A stretch of DNA of 64,000 bases from Scleromitrula shiraiana (Eukaryota; Ascomycota; Leotiomycetes; Helotiales; Sclerotiniaceae). The notes below the pieces were generated by a model that saw nothing but the letters and a program-made list of their open reading frames with translations, had not been told where the DNA came from and did no database searches. Every line of letters begins with the position of its first letter. The first letter of the stretch is position 1. This document shows, one piece after another, positions 48,308 through 60,802 of the stretch. Where the stretch lies: assembly GCA_028455995.1 (NCBI GenBank), contig JABELC010000009.1, positions 186,001-250,000 on the forward strand, read 5' to 3'. Made by a program: the position numbers and the translations under genes.

Positions 48308-49260
48308 ACCAACCTTCGCATGTTACTCCTGAAAGCCTCTGGAGCTTTAAGTTTTCATTTTCAATCAATCATAGAAACTAATCACCACACCAGCACGACT
48401 TTATCCGTTTAGAAGAGCGCTATTTCATTCAGAGTCTACTCCTATCCTACGCAATATAACCATAAGTAGTATGGTTTAAATGATTCAACCACAAGTTATG
48501 AAATTGCTGTCATGTATTTCTCCTACTTCTTCCTTTCTTTCTTTGTAAAAATCAACTGGTCCAGCAAGAAATACCTATGCATCAGAGCAACTGGGGGAAG
48601 AAACAAGATTGATCGAAAGAATGACTTCTATTGCCCATCCACTGGCAACCATATTCCTCCATGTATTCCAGACCTCGTACGATCAATACCTATTTGATAC
48701 ACAGTCTATTTCAATTCCATTAAGCCTGCGACACGAGGTCTGACATAAGATCGAAGTGTCTGCATTTTCCCAACACTCCAAAGTCGTTCAAAATTCCCCG
48801 AGTTAAAAATTTATCGAGGGTGAACCGCAAAATGTCGATCAAAATCTGACTAAAGAAAGCTGCCATCCTCGCAGTTTTGGCAAGGCCGCATGATTCCTCC
48901 AGATTTAGGGCAGTTATCAAGGTGGCTACAATTTTCCCGAATTGCATTATAGGCTTCAAATGCAAACTGCCGAAGGCGAGGGAATAAATATAGGTATAGT
49001 CTCAAATTTGTACGACTTGCAAGATGTCTTGATGAAGATTGCCAGTACCCTAAGCTATTAAAATGGTTAGGAGCATTCTTGCGAATTTTCTAAACTGGTA
49101 TCCCTCCAAAACTTATGCAAAGACTTTATAGATTATGCGCGCCTTGAAGCCCCTGATTGCACATTAATAGAGTACAGAACATGAAGGCATGCTACTCACC
49201 ATAAAAAGCATTCTCGGTCACAATACTCCATCTATCTCTTTACTTTCCTATCCCAAACAG
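48308..49260. other. intergenic with a weak minus-strand relic
   Basis: On the minus strand, about 49020-48720, two overlapping frames look coding-like (ending FAFEAYNAIRENC in one and DILRFTLDKFLTRGIL in the other), suggesting a decayed exon pair. No family is recognised, and nothing else is supported. Confidence 0.3.
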
Positions 49261-50226
49261 CTACACCTCCTCCCCCAACGAATGCCAACACAATCTCTCC
49301 CCTTTCCTAACCCCCCACTCATCAGTCAACCTCCACAATCTCCTCTCCCTTCTCTGCCTCCCCTCTCCCACCCTCCTAACCACCCTATCAACCCTGCTCT
49401 GACAGCCCACCTCAAACCCCCGCTGAAACTCATCACCAATCCAGGATTTCGGGAACTCCGGTATCTGTTCGTTCCAGCCCCTGATCTGAAATGTTTTCAA
49501 TTGCGCAAATTTACTTATATATCCTCCGACGCGGTTGATCTCTTTTAAATGTTCGGTGTGAGGAATAGGATAACAAAGGTTGTTGCGGTTGGCGATATGA
49601 GGGGTTGGGGTTGCGAAGTCGAGACAGAGAGTCGTTAGGTTGGGGAGGTGGTGGAGATCCTTGGGCGGTGGTTTATATTAGCTAGTTATTCGCTAGGACT
49701 GATAACTAAAAATGAGAGTATGCACACGTACCTTGAAAGCCAAATTCTGAATCTTTTCAGTCGGACTAGTGGTATACATTTTGGATTTGGAAGATCCGAT
49801 AAAATGCACAAGGGGAAGTCTGCCAAGAAGGGGTTAGGGGATTTGGACTCAATTAAACGTCATTGGGGATCCAACTTACGCATCTACCTGCAATATCACA
49901 GAACTAACAGCTGTTTGTACTATGGGAGAAAGATTGTCCATTGCAGGGTATATGTGATAGTCATTCGGAGGGTATTTGGATGGTACAAGGACCATGATTG
50001 AATTCTTCAGACGAAACCGCAAGAATTCTCGATATAATGATTCATTAGGAATGAATGCTTTTTCTAGAGCTGGGGCATCGGAGAATGAGATCCAATCTCC
50101 GCTGTATGGTATATATTTGCGGGCTTGGTTGAGGTCTTGGTTGAAATATTCTTGGAGGACTACGGCGTAGATCGCTTCTCGAATTTCGACGGAGAATGGC
50201 TCGAGACTACATATGTTTTGATTCAT
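49261..50226 (-). CDS. F-box/2EXR-like protein
   Basis: Three exons on the minus strand (50226-49880, 49819-49732, 49659-49261) join in phase to 277 residues. The N-terminus has an LEPFSVEIREAIYAVVLQEY motif, close to the 'P.EIR..IY/W' opening shared by fungal F-box-like and 2EXR proteins, a very expanded class in filamentous ascomycetes. It is followed by GDWISFSDAPAL and a leucine-rich segment (HLPNLTTLCLDF) typical of such proteins. True F-box members recruit targets to SCF ubiquitin ligases; 2EXR proteins have no known biochemical role. All splice sites are canonical and no stop interrupts the frame, so the gene looks intact although it adjoins relic-rich DNA. Confidence 0.65.
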
Positions 50227-50964
50227 GATGTACGCAAGGATAAGATTGCTGTTGTCTTTGCATCATTGATAGCAATTTTGAGTATGATTTTTATCTATTG
50301 CATTATTTCACTTTTCGTGGTACGGATGTCTAAGAAACAAAGAACAGTCATGTTATGTGATATCACGACGAAGAGGGGTAGTACCCTTTGTTGCATTGTC
50401 TTTACATAAAAAGAATTTGAAGATTACTCACTGCTATTGAGAAAGGGGTGAGAAATCTATGTTTTCAATTGATTTATTCTTTCTACTTCTAGCATATACA
50501 GAAGATCTGAAATTTACTGTAGTATTTGTTCTTTCTAAAATTTCATAAGAGATAGGGCTCTTTATATTATCTCTTAGTATATTATATCATCCATCTACCA
50601 GTATCTGCAAATATATGTCCACCATTATATTATTCTCTCGCATTTGTTGCATCAGCTCTATAACATCCTCTATATCTAAAATTGAGTCTGTTTATTTTTT
50701 CAAACATCTCCAAAATTGATCTCTATCCCTCCCACTCCATTCCAACATCACATTACCCGCCCCAAAAACCTCAACTCACAATAAAAGATATAATCAGAAG
50801 GTATCAATAAATATCCGCATATATAGTATGAGAAAACAAAAAAAGGCTCAAAGTATAAAAATTAAATATAACTTAGAATAAACCCCCTCAAACAAAACAA
50901 AACGAACCTCCCCTTTTTTCCCCTCTTCATCCAACCAAAATTCCAACCCCCTCAACCACTTATT
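50227..50964. other. A/T-rich intergenic
   Basis: The two flanking genes are both on the minus strand, so this holds the 3' region of STE3 and the promoter of the F-box-like gene. A TATATTAT-rich patch lies at 50560-50640. No gene seen. Confidence 0.4.
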
Positions 50965-53115
50965 CTATTCCCCACCAACCCTAACCCCAAAACTCAAATC
51001 CCGATTAATTCTCAACCCCTCCCCTCTCAACTCCTCATCCTCACATCTAAGCCGTTCATTCCTCTCTATTTCCTTCTCGGCCTCCATCTCTCTTCTTTCT
51101 CTTTCCCTGTATTCTCTTGTTCCTGGTTTGGGGGAGAGTGGACAATTGTTTTGATTTTTTGATGAAGAAGTAGAGGATACATTGGAATTGGGATGGAGGT
51201 TATTGGTGTTGGTGTCAATTTGAGAGGGAGTCTGGATAGCAGTGGGTGAAGCTGGTAATGTTACGGTTGTTGTGAGTGATTTTTTCGGGGTTTGAGATTC
51301 AGTCGTTTGTGTCTTCGTCTCGGTCCGTTTTTCCAGATCCTTATTTATATCTCTATTCTCTTTCGATTTTCCACCATACCTAATTATTGAATCCTCGGAT
51401 TTCTTCTTTTTGGCAAATATTTCTACCCATGGAAGAGGATTAATATGCGTACGGAAATTCGAAAGAAAGCCTCTTGATTGTGCAGGTGAAGAATTATAAT
51501 TGAAGTTTGAATTGATTGTTTCAGCTTGGATTTCTGGATGCGGATGATAGACGTTAGGGCAGGCGTAAATTGTGTCTGAGTTACGACCGGGTGAGGGGTA
51601 GAGTGTTAAAGGCACGGCAACCGGGGACGGTGTAATTGGTGTTATTATGTCGGGATCTGCGGCGGTATTGGAGGATGATGAAAACGAAGCATCGATGTTG
51701 CGAGTCGAAGTGTAGGATTTGTTGATGGAGGACTTTTGGGTTTGGGTGGATATGCTGTGTTGGTGGTATTTTTCATGGGATCTGGAAATGTGTCAGTCAG
51801 CCTTCAGTTAGATTAATTGAAGCAGGGGATTAAGTAGAATATCAATAAAGTGAATAGTGCTTACGTTTCAAATGTATCGTTAGTAGCAGTAGCCATGATC
51901 GTCGCCGAACTCCCCTTCCTCGAACCATCTTTCTCCCTGGTCTCAAAATAATGCAAAGTCCTAGTGATCAAATCGAAATTATCCACCCAACTTCCCCCAC
52001 TCTGCTGACTCCTCGCACATCTCTCCCTCCTCAACCTCTCCGCTCTCTTTTCCTGAGCCGTAAGCTTTAATCTCGGGAAGATTCTCCCCAGTCCCAAGTG
52101 TAGCAAGCCTCTCCTATATATATCTCTTCCTTCTTCATTCCAACCCCACCATACCCAAATGAGAAATGCCAATCCTACCCAATTCCAAGCATTGTATTGA
52201 AAACTAGAGGAGACATCGAATGATCGGAAGTAGACAATCAAGAACCAATATTTGGGATTGTGGATGCGAGAGAAGGAATAGGGGATGTAAGAGCCGACGA
52301 CATCAAAATAGAAGTAGTACATCATGACGGGAAAGTAAACGACGAGTATGGAAAGAGACATGCTAAAAAGCTTGAAGAAACGACGAGGTGAAAGACCAGA
52401 TGAGGAACTTGAAAGTGTATGACTGAAGTTGGTGCGGTGAATTCGGAGTCGATGGATTACTAGGACTATTTGGTCTTTCGTTAGTATCTAAGTGAGAAGA
52501 TGAGGCCGAACAGAGAGACGGGAAAGAAACGGAGGTAGCAAAAAAAGAGAGAAGCTTACTTGAATAATAGATATTCAGCAACGCAAACAGCGGAGGCCAA
52601 ATATGTATAATAACCACAGTAGGCCAACTCGAATCCGTGGCATCCACACACCCATAAACAGTAAGCACACTATACCGATTCAACTGAACAAGATAATGCA
52701 ATGGAATTTGCAAGACTGGCACCGTAAAACAAAACAAGCAATCCTTAATAATTCTATTTCGTTTCATCCCGCTCGTCTCGTGCAAACAAGCATTTTCGGT
52801 ATCGACCGCTCGAGCTAGAAACTTGGTGATGCAGCATGTACATGATGACATACATGTGTACAAGCCAGCTCGAAGAGCTACCTCGATGTCGCAGAGAATG
52901 TGGCCGGAAAATCGACCTGTGAAGGAGTCATACGGCCAGAGGAGAGTGTTGAGAATTATAAAAATGAGATTGATAGAGGCGATGAGGATTAAAGAGGTAG
53001 CGGCGATGTTTTTGACTCGTAGGAGGAGGTGAAAAGGGACAGGCAAGAGGAACAGGCAGATCAAGCTGAAAATAGGAAGGAGGATAGCGTTGACAGATCT
53101 GGTGGTGTCAATCAT
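50965..53115 (-). CDS. STE3-type pheromone (a-factor-like) G-protein-coupled receptor
   Basis: Three exons on the minus strand (53115-52560, 52465-51865, 51781-50965) join in phase to 657 residues. ATG 53115 is chosen because the longer frame has no upstream ATG. Seven hydrophobic helices are visible, with STE3-family landmarks: a WPYDSFTG loop, LCDIEVALRAGLYTC-like helix 3 start, an LHYLVQLNRYSVLTVYGC segment after helix 4, a WPTVVIIHIWPPLFALLN helix 5 and an LVIHRLRIHRTNF intracellular loop. Helix 7 ends near WVGLAFLIWVWWGW. A ~350-residue Ser/Thr-rich cytoplasmic tail follows, longer than usual. Such receptors sense lipid-modified mating pheromone and signal through a Gbetagamma-MAPK route. 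The intron 1 branch point (ACTAAC) supports the chosen acceptor. Confidence 0.88.
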
Positions 53116-54499
53116 GTTGATTGCTCGAATTGCCGTTCTTCTGCTCAAGGAAATGAAAGAATTTGGGGATCGAATGTAGTTTAAATGATAGCAAGGAGAA
53201 GTAGATATTCAATATTCTCCTCCAGCCTTGAGAATCAAACACCCTCCAAGACAGGAAAAGGAGACTAGAAAGGCTCCAGATTAAATCAAGGGGGAATATA
53301 CCGAAGCTTGACGTAAAGCGGAAGCAGTTAAGACGGAACGCAGCTCAGGAGTAAAGGTAGGTGACAAAGAGTTGATCAATCAAGGAGCCTCCAAACCTAA
53401 GATGGAGCTTTTATTTCGTTCTGGTATGAGATTTCATTCGAGATCCAGGAGGAGTTTGATTTGACAATTTGGAATGAAAAGAAGAGAAGAAAAGAGTCGA
53501 AGGAAACACTGTTTCCCTTCCATCTTGATATCGATACCAACGTCAATCAATTGACTCAATAGGAGAAACATACAATAAAAACAAATGAAACCCTCAAACC
53601 AACTGAATATTTCATCTCCCTATTGAAGAGTCTCACTCAATAGAAAAAATCCAGAACACATCATTCATCACGCGAAACCCATATGCCAACCAATAAACCC
53701 ATTCTCATCACATCTCCCCATTTCCTCAATAGATTCACACGATTCATCTCATCTCATCCCATCACTCCTTTCCAAGGTTTCCAGCTCCCAAACCCTCAAA
53801 AAATGCTATTGAGCAACAGACGTAGAAAAATATATGTGGGGAACAAGAATCTATTGAGCATAGTTTTAAGTATAGTTAGTCAGAAAGGAGAAACGTGGGT
53901 TTTAGGCGAGACGCTAGTTCTAAATTAGGTTCAATAGGAAAGAATCTTAGAAAGGAAGGGTGAAAGGCGAAAGAGGCAGAAAAAAATTGGATTGTAAAAT
54001 GAAGTTGAGACTTGATGTAAACTCGTTCAAGTTGAATTGAATAGGAGTGAAATGTATACAAACATACTTTTTTTTTCTCAATTGAAAATTGAATTATCAA
54101 GAGATGTAAAGAATGGGATGAAGTCAAATCTGAAGGCTTCAGCTTCGAACAACCAACGCGCCCGAGAATAATCTTGACAGGAGGATGTAATCAAGAAATC
54201 GAGAGTTAATTACTCTCATAACTCAGAGCTTAGATTATAACAAGTAACCAGCCATTATCATCATGATTTCCCCAAGACTTTTTATATTCACTCACGTGAC
54301 GGGTGGTGGAGGATTTCAACTTGAGTTGAGAGAGGGAAAAAAGGAAAAATAAACACGTCGATTGGCGATTTGTTATTCTATCTCATAACGTAAATAATAT
54401 CCAAAATACAGACTTTTAGACTGAACTCAACGCAATTCAACTCATCTCATCACATCTCAAGCATCTATTCTTCTCACATCCAGATACCCATCTCCTCAT
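53116..54499. other. intergenic: STE3 promoter and the 3' flank of the esterase gene
   Basis: No supported gene. Short imperfect CATCTCATC-type repeats lie near 53742-53762 and 54435-54455. A + frame at 53683-53928 is open but has no coding signal. Confidence 0.4.
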
Positions 54500-55662
54500 T
54501 CACAACTTAGCCATACAATCCCCAATAAACATCCTCGTATCCTCCAACGCCTCCCCAGCAATCTTCAACACCTCCCTCGGAAACCCAATAAATGCATGCG
54601 GAGCCCCCGTATAGATCTTAATGATCGCCTCCCCTCCACTCATCATCCACTTCGTCGCCATATTAACACTATCATCCAGAAGCGGATCCTCCGTCCCACA
54701 AGTAAACAAGGCACTCGGGAGTCTGCCACGGAATTTCTCGAGATCCTCGTAGTATGGGGAGATATGGGGTAGTTTTTTTTCCTCCTCGCTGATGCCGGGG
54801 AGGAAGGCGTCTTCGAATTTGCGCATGATGGAGCGATCTAACATGAGAGGTCGCTCGAAGTTGCGACATTGGGGAAGCATGGTTAGGTCGTAGACGCCGC
54901 AGTGGAGGATGAGACCTGAGAGGTGGAATTGAGGTTGGGTTTTTAGAAGATGGAAGGCTACGAGGAGAGATAGGTGGGCACCTGCGCTCTATTACGTTTG
55001 GGTTTTAGCACGCCGTTTGAAGTTATGAAGTACAATAGGGAACAACGTACCTCGCCCCCAATAAACCTTAACTGACTCCCATAGATTCTCTCCGCATTCC
55101 CCACCAGATACTCCCCAACATCAATACAATCATTCGGCCCACACGGAAATGGAAACTCGGGCGCAAGTCTATACCCCACATTAACAACCGCCAAATCCCC
55201 TGCATCGGCATAGAGCTGCAGAAGAGAGTCCGCCGAATGTTGATCACCAAGCACCCATCCCCCACCATGAATAAGCATTCCGATGGAACGAACCTTTCTT
55301 CGATCCTCGGTGCTTTTGCGCCAGGATGGATATACTAAGCGGCAAGGGATCGTGCGATTGTGATCACGAGAGGGGATTTCAATATCGAGTGCTTGGGGGA
55401 GGAGCTTAGGTTTAGGGATGGGTGTTTGTCCAGCGTTGCGCATTTCACGATACTTGGATGCCCCAATCTAGAGAACAATGGAAGTATGTTAGCATTCTAT
55501 TGATTTCATCAAGTGGAAAGATGTAAGTGGATATACCTCAAACCATTTCGGGCCGGCACTAAGTATATCTATCAAGTGTTCATTCATTTTTGCTGTTTGG
55601 ACTGAAGTATTCTGAGGTGCGAACTTCGCTGCATTGATTGAAATATCCGATTTGAGTGGCAT
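54500..55662 (-). CDS. alpha/beta-hydrolase, hormone-sensitive-lipase type esterase
   Basis: Three exons on the minus strand (55662-55537, 55467-55051, 54988-54500), all phase 0, give 343 residues. HGGGW (in MLIHGGGWVLGD) is the HSL-family oxyanion-hole motif; YRLAPEFPFP and a D-rich DCIDVGEYL segment follow. The nucleophile motif GESAG is formed across intron 2, with GE at the end of exon 2 and SAG at the start of exon 3. The acid (DPLLDD) and the histidine (GAPHAFIGFP) complete the triad. The enzyme should hydrolyse short-chain carboxyl esters; the natural substrate cannot be deduced. There is no signal peptide, so it is probably intracellular. Start ATG 55662 is used because the longer frame relies on TTG. 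Confidence 0.88.
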
Positions 55663-56225
55663 TTTCAACGAATTCAAATCTGAGGTAAGGATTTGATTGA
55701 GACGAGGGCGGTACTTGTGTGAAAAAGTGAATAATGAAATGAGAAAAGTTTCAATATCAGGGGGAACAACAGTCCTTTTTCAACAACGACAATTTCCATT
55801 TTTCTCGCCGATAACATGCCAATTCAAGTGGAGTCATGCTTGTTTCAATTCAAAATTAATGATCTTTATCGAAATTCCAGATTTTGAATAGAAGGCGTAA
55901 AAAATCCTCGAATCGAAGGCTACAGCAAACATAAGGAATTAACTTTCGGAAGACGTGCCTGTTACATCCGCTGATCAATAGATTGCCTGTGAAGTCCCTT
56001 GAACTATCTACTTTCTATGCCGGGAATCTCACCATACACACGTGTAACATTCAGAGTATTTGGAAACCAATCGCGGAGCAATTTTGCACGGCCTGTGTCC
56101 CGATAGCCTTGAACACATACTACTAGATATAAAACATATCAGGCAAGTGGCATGAAGCCATTGGCACCTATTGGCTTATTGTAAATGTAATCTTCGATAT
56201 GAGCTTTTTAACTGTTAAGTAAATG
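55663..56225. other. intergenic, no gene seen
   Basis: Promoter region of the minus-strand esterase gene and the 3' flank of the next minus-strand gene. No distinctive repeat. Confidence 0.4.
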
Positions 56226-57696
56226 TCATCTCTTAGATCTGCCTTGTACACGATCCCCGCCGCCTGCGCGTGTATGTGGTACATATCGACCATTGGGGAC
56301 CTTTTTTGTTTTCTCAATTGGTATTTGTCCTCCAAGTTTGATCTTAGCATAATTGACCAGCGCAAGAATTGTCTTGAACGGAAGGCTAGCGACAGCGCTG
56401 AAAGCATGAAGTGGGAAAATGAAAGCTGATGAAAGCCATTCAAATGCAATGCCAGGTACACCGCGCCTCTGTGAATTATTTGCAGCGGCTGCCGCCAAGG
56501 ATATCGCGTCATTTAATCGTGCCTCCAAATCCAAAAGACGACTTTCTGTTTGGAATGATTGAAGGGTAGCACGCTTTTCGTACCGCCGCACAGCTCGATT
56601 CAAAGCATCTAGATCTGGTTGCAATGTACGACGAACCTCCGTAGTAAGTATTGCTGATTGTTTCCCATTTAGGACTGGTTCTGGCGCGGAGCCAGTTGAC
56701 GCCTCCGCATTCAATGCTCGAGTCTCAAGGTCTTCAATTCTTCGTACAAGCTCCTGAGTTTCTTCACTTATCTTCGAATTGGAACCATCGTACAGATTCG
56801 AATGCACAACTCTTTGAAGATGCAGTGTTCTTGCCCTTACCAATCTGACTAAATGTGCCATTGGTCTCAATTCTGATGCCAGTAAGAATATTGTTAAATT
56901 ATAGTTTGAGACCAATCCTTCCGAAGGTCGACTCAATTGCGACCTTATCGAATGTAATATAAATGCCCCGAGTAATGGAAACACAAAACATGATAGTAAG
57001 GCCAAGATTTCATGGACATAAAGTTCGTTTGTAGCTGTTTCATGCGCAGGTTGACGTGGAGGGCTTTTTAATGTTGATTTCTGAGTCGTTTTATCTTCCG
57101 AGATATCATCAAGATCCCCATCTTCATTCTCTTCTTCCATCGTCATATTCTCATTATATTCCTCATTCTTTCGAATTGTTTGTGCCGAATGATACCAATC
57201 CCCTACATTGTCAGTATGTATGTTATTGAGGCCTAATCCATCTCGCAGACTTACAAGGTACCCTAACAGACCAGTTCAAAAGTATAGCTGCAAATCCAAG
57301 CAGCATAATATCAGTAATCACCGAACTTCCATTTGTGAAGAAAAGTCCCCCAAGTGCTGGTAAAAGCGCAAATGCCAAAGGGACAGAATCCCAATGCGAG
57401 GAATCATGACTAGGTTCTTGTATCATATCGCTGGGTTTTGGGAATAATATATCATCAGTTGAATCCCTAAAATTGTTACGAAGTTCATTGAATGAATATT
57501 CCGAAAAATTAGAACTTCTTCTCCGATATCCTTGTGAAGGAAGCCCATCTAGGGATAATGTTGATAAACGATTTGTAGAACGACGACGAAATTGTGTAGG
57601 TGTTGTTTCATCATTAGGTTCAGTACCAGATGCTCGAGGTGGCGTTGTGTTTGCTGAGTTTGGGTTATTTTTCTCGTTGAGGATTTCATCAACCAT
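56226..57696 (-). CDS. conserved-type membrane protein with a central coiled coil
   Basis: Two exons on the minus strand (57696-57255, 57202-56226) give 472 residues. The N-terminal ~100 residues are polar and Ser/Arg-rich (RRRSTNRLSTLSLDGLP). Hydrophobic segments follow at about 105-140 (two spans around FALLPALGGLFF and IMLLGFAAILLNW), about 210-230 (ILALLSCFVFPLLGAFIL), and near 245-265. A long charged helix (about 280-400, with EELVRRIEDLE-like heptads) is predicted coiled coil, and a final hydrophobic stretch (FIFPLHAFSAVASLPF) precedes a basic tail. I do not recognise a named family; the layout suggests an ER or organelle membrane scaffold, which is inference only. Confidence 0.8.
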
Positions 57697-58493
57697 GATG
57701 ACGGTGATAATGTTCGAAGTGGATCAATCCTTCGCGGGGAACTCGGACCTGCAGTTGGGCTTGGTTGGGTTGGGTTGGATTGGGTTGGGTGGATTGGGTT
57801 GGGTGGATTCGTGAGTGGATTCTGGGGATTTTTGACGCGACTTTGATCTTCAAGCTAGGGTTATATATATGCAAGGTACTGTAGATCTTTTGTTTTGAAG
57901 ATATTGATGAAGAAGTTTATAATGTATCCCTTGATATCATTATAAGATGATTAAATATGATAGAGATGATTATATATGATAGAGATGAATGGATTATGAA
58001 TTGGAATGAAAGAGTTCGAATGAAAAAGAAAAAAAAAAGATAAATATGTTGAAATCATTTTGGTCCTTACAGGCGTAAAATGTTGTGTCGCGTTCCTAAA
58101 GCTTGAGTTGGGAAAGTCTCAGCTCGTCATCATTCTAATGATTCCCTTTACTCAAGTATTGCTTACTAATAATTAATGAAAATGAGATCTTTATATTGAT
58201 GATTTCTCCTTAAACTATTATAAAAAGACAAGATATATTTTATCATTGATATTTCTATAAACTGTGAGAAATTTTTGTGAAGATCCCATTTTTAACTTAA
58301 AATAGAGCTTATATAGTAGGAGAGACGACAGAGGCATATGTGTACTCGTGTACAGTGAGTAAGATATCTATCCATCAGGAATAACCAGAGATTCAATTAT
58401 CCAACTATTTATCCATTCATCTGCTTGTTCATTTATATCATATATTCGTCCATTCATTCATACATACATGTACACCCTGTCCTATCCCAGAAA
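57697..58493. other. intergenic with GGGTTGGGT repeats
   Basis: TTGGGTTGGGTGGATTGGG-like repeats lie at about 57760-57810, just upstream of the membrane-protein start. The rest is A/T-rich; no gene. Confidence 0.45.
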
Positions 58494-60802
58494 TCAAAAA
58501 AGCCCACCAAACCTTTCCTTCCCTCTCTCCACAAATCTCAAAGGAATCCTATCCCCCTTCGCCATCTTCATCACTATCTGCGCTTGATTACAATTATCAA
58601 TAACCTCCACAGCCCTCTCCTTCGCCTTCTCATACACCCTTCTCTTCCCCTCATCATCCAACCCCTCAACCTCCTCATCACTAGCCCACTCCTCAACATC
58701 CAACTCAACCGACCACTTCCTAAAAATGACTGCCAAAACAGCCGTGATCTCCACTAGCGCAAATTTCCTTCCGGGACATGCCCTAGGACCTTCACTAAAC
58801 GAAAGAAAAGCTCCCTTCACAGGTTTGAACAATCTAGATTCTCCTTGCCCTTCATCTTCATCTTCGTCTTCATCTTCATCTTCGTCTTCATCTTCTTCCA
58901 CGACGCCATTACTCTTCCCTGATAGCCATCTTTCCGGTACAAAATCATCCAAATCATTATCTTTACCCGATATCTTTGATTTTTCATGAGAATAATACCT
59001 TGGATTCCGATTTGTACCCACTACATTCAGACAAGTATACGTACCATCCGGAATCAAAACCTCTCTCCCATCAACCACAACCAACTGATCCCCATTCGCT
59101 ACTTTGGGGATTGATTCCGCCGCTGGAATAAGTCGGAGTTCTTCGTACATCACGGCTCCTACCATACTATTGTACAGCCTAGTGAAGTCTTCCTGATACG
59201 TTAGTGAGGATATAGGTCTGGTTCCAATTATATTGTCGATGTCGACTTGCATTTGTCGTTGTGAAGATGGGAACATGGCTAGAAAGATAAATGAGAAATG
59301 GATGGATGTGGCGGATGTTTCGTGGCCGGCGAGCATAAAGATAAATGCATTACTTAAGATCTCCGGCTCGGTGAGCGGGACTTCATCGCTTCTTTTGGAG
59401 TCGATTGGCTCTTCTTGAGATGCACGGAGCATGCTACCTAATATTTTTTTAGTCCATAAGCAATGCAATGGTGTTGATGGGTTGTTTTTTTGTTTACCCA
59501 TTAAATCCATTGTTTGCTTGTCATGTTCTCCGAGATCCATTTGCTTCTTCTTATGATGGAGAAGTTCAGCTAGGTATCTGAATGTCTCATCAAATGATGC
59601 GTATACGTTATTGTGACGTTTGACTGGAGAATTTTCTATAGTTGGGCTGTCAGAATGAACGTTCAATGGGGTGATGAGTATAAATATCCACTTACTTAAG
59701 AACCAATGCGGGAATAGAGCTATGGGCTAATAGTCTCGGTCAAACCAGGTCACTACAAACCAACCAAACTGAAATGACCTACGATAAGACTACTCAAGAG
59801 AATTTCAAGACTCTCTTTAAAACCCATGGTATGGATACCAGCCGGTCCCTTTGAGCTTAAATCGGGCATACCTTTATGCTCAATCTTTTCCTTATCCTTC
59901 TCATCGCCCTCCCACTATCCAAAACATCAGTCCAAAATATCTTCGCCCCTTAATTAGAGCAGCAACATACCAATTGAGGCACACCAAACCCCGCCGCACA
60001 AATAACATGTAAGCTCAAAATCGCGGTATCAACACTCGTATCCTCAACCTTCAAAATCTTCCCCACCCCACCATCACTCTGCCTCCTCTCCCACAGCCCC
60101 ACCATCCCCTCCGCCTCCCTCAAACTCTGTTCCCACACTAAAATATTACTCCTATCACTAAAACTCGGCCCCACCACCCTGCGATGTCTTCTCCACTCCG
60201 CTCCCTCAGATCCCAAGATATTATTCCCGAAGACTCTCATAATCTTATAATTACTCACTGGCTTCACGAAATGGCTCTTGCGCGTCGTGATCTGGGATGT
60301 CAGCTCCGCATTGGTGGTGCGGAGTGAAAGGTCGGTTGCGGACGCAAATACATATGTATCGCCATATTTCTCGTATGTCTCTCGTCGAGTGAGATAATTG
60401 TTGCGGTGATTGGCGACGCTGCATTGTGGGCATATGTTAGAATGGAAGGTGAAGTAATGTAGTCAAAGAAGAGTGAAGAAGGAGGCTATCGATCAATCAC
60501 ATACTAAAGCCATCTCCAATGGGACGTAAATGATAATTTTCTTAATATAGGAACCACAGCTTTCAGGGTAAGAATATTAAACAAGCCTACAGGAGCAAGA
60601 GCTACAATACATTATTAGCCATTTGACCTCCCCCATAGAAATATCCCCGCCAAGAAAGAAAGAAAATCTCACGAGTATCAATAATCGTAAATCCCATTCC
60701 CTCAGCCTTCCTCCTATTCTGCCTATAAACCTCCCAAAAACCCCACACCTTCCATCCGATAATAGTCCATATCGCCAATGTTACAGCTAATATACCAACC
60801 AT
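58494..60802 (-). CDS. cytochrome P450 with an acidic insert
   Basis: Seven exons on the minus strand (60802-60673, 60601-60505, 60418-59971, 59914-59779, 59726-59696, 59646-59498, 59437-58494) join in phase to 644 residues. An N-terminal membrane anchor (VGILAVTLAIWTIIGW) is followed by the C-helix WRRHRR, the I-helix AGHETSA, the K-helix EELRLIP, a PERW motif and the heme-binding signature FSEGPRACPGRKFALVE. It is an ER-bound monooxygenase; the substrate is unknown. Between PERW and the heme loop there is a run of alternating Asp/Glu (EDEDEDEDE) encoded by a (TTC/ATC)n tract at about 58848-58900, not normal for P450s. The 60-nt intron at 59438-59497 is a multiple of 3, so retention would insert 20 residues without a stop. 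Confidence 0.88.
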
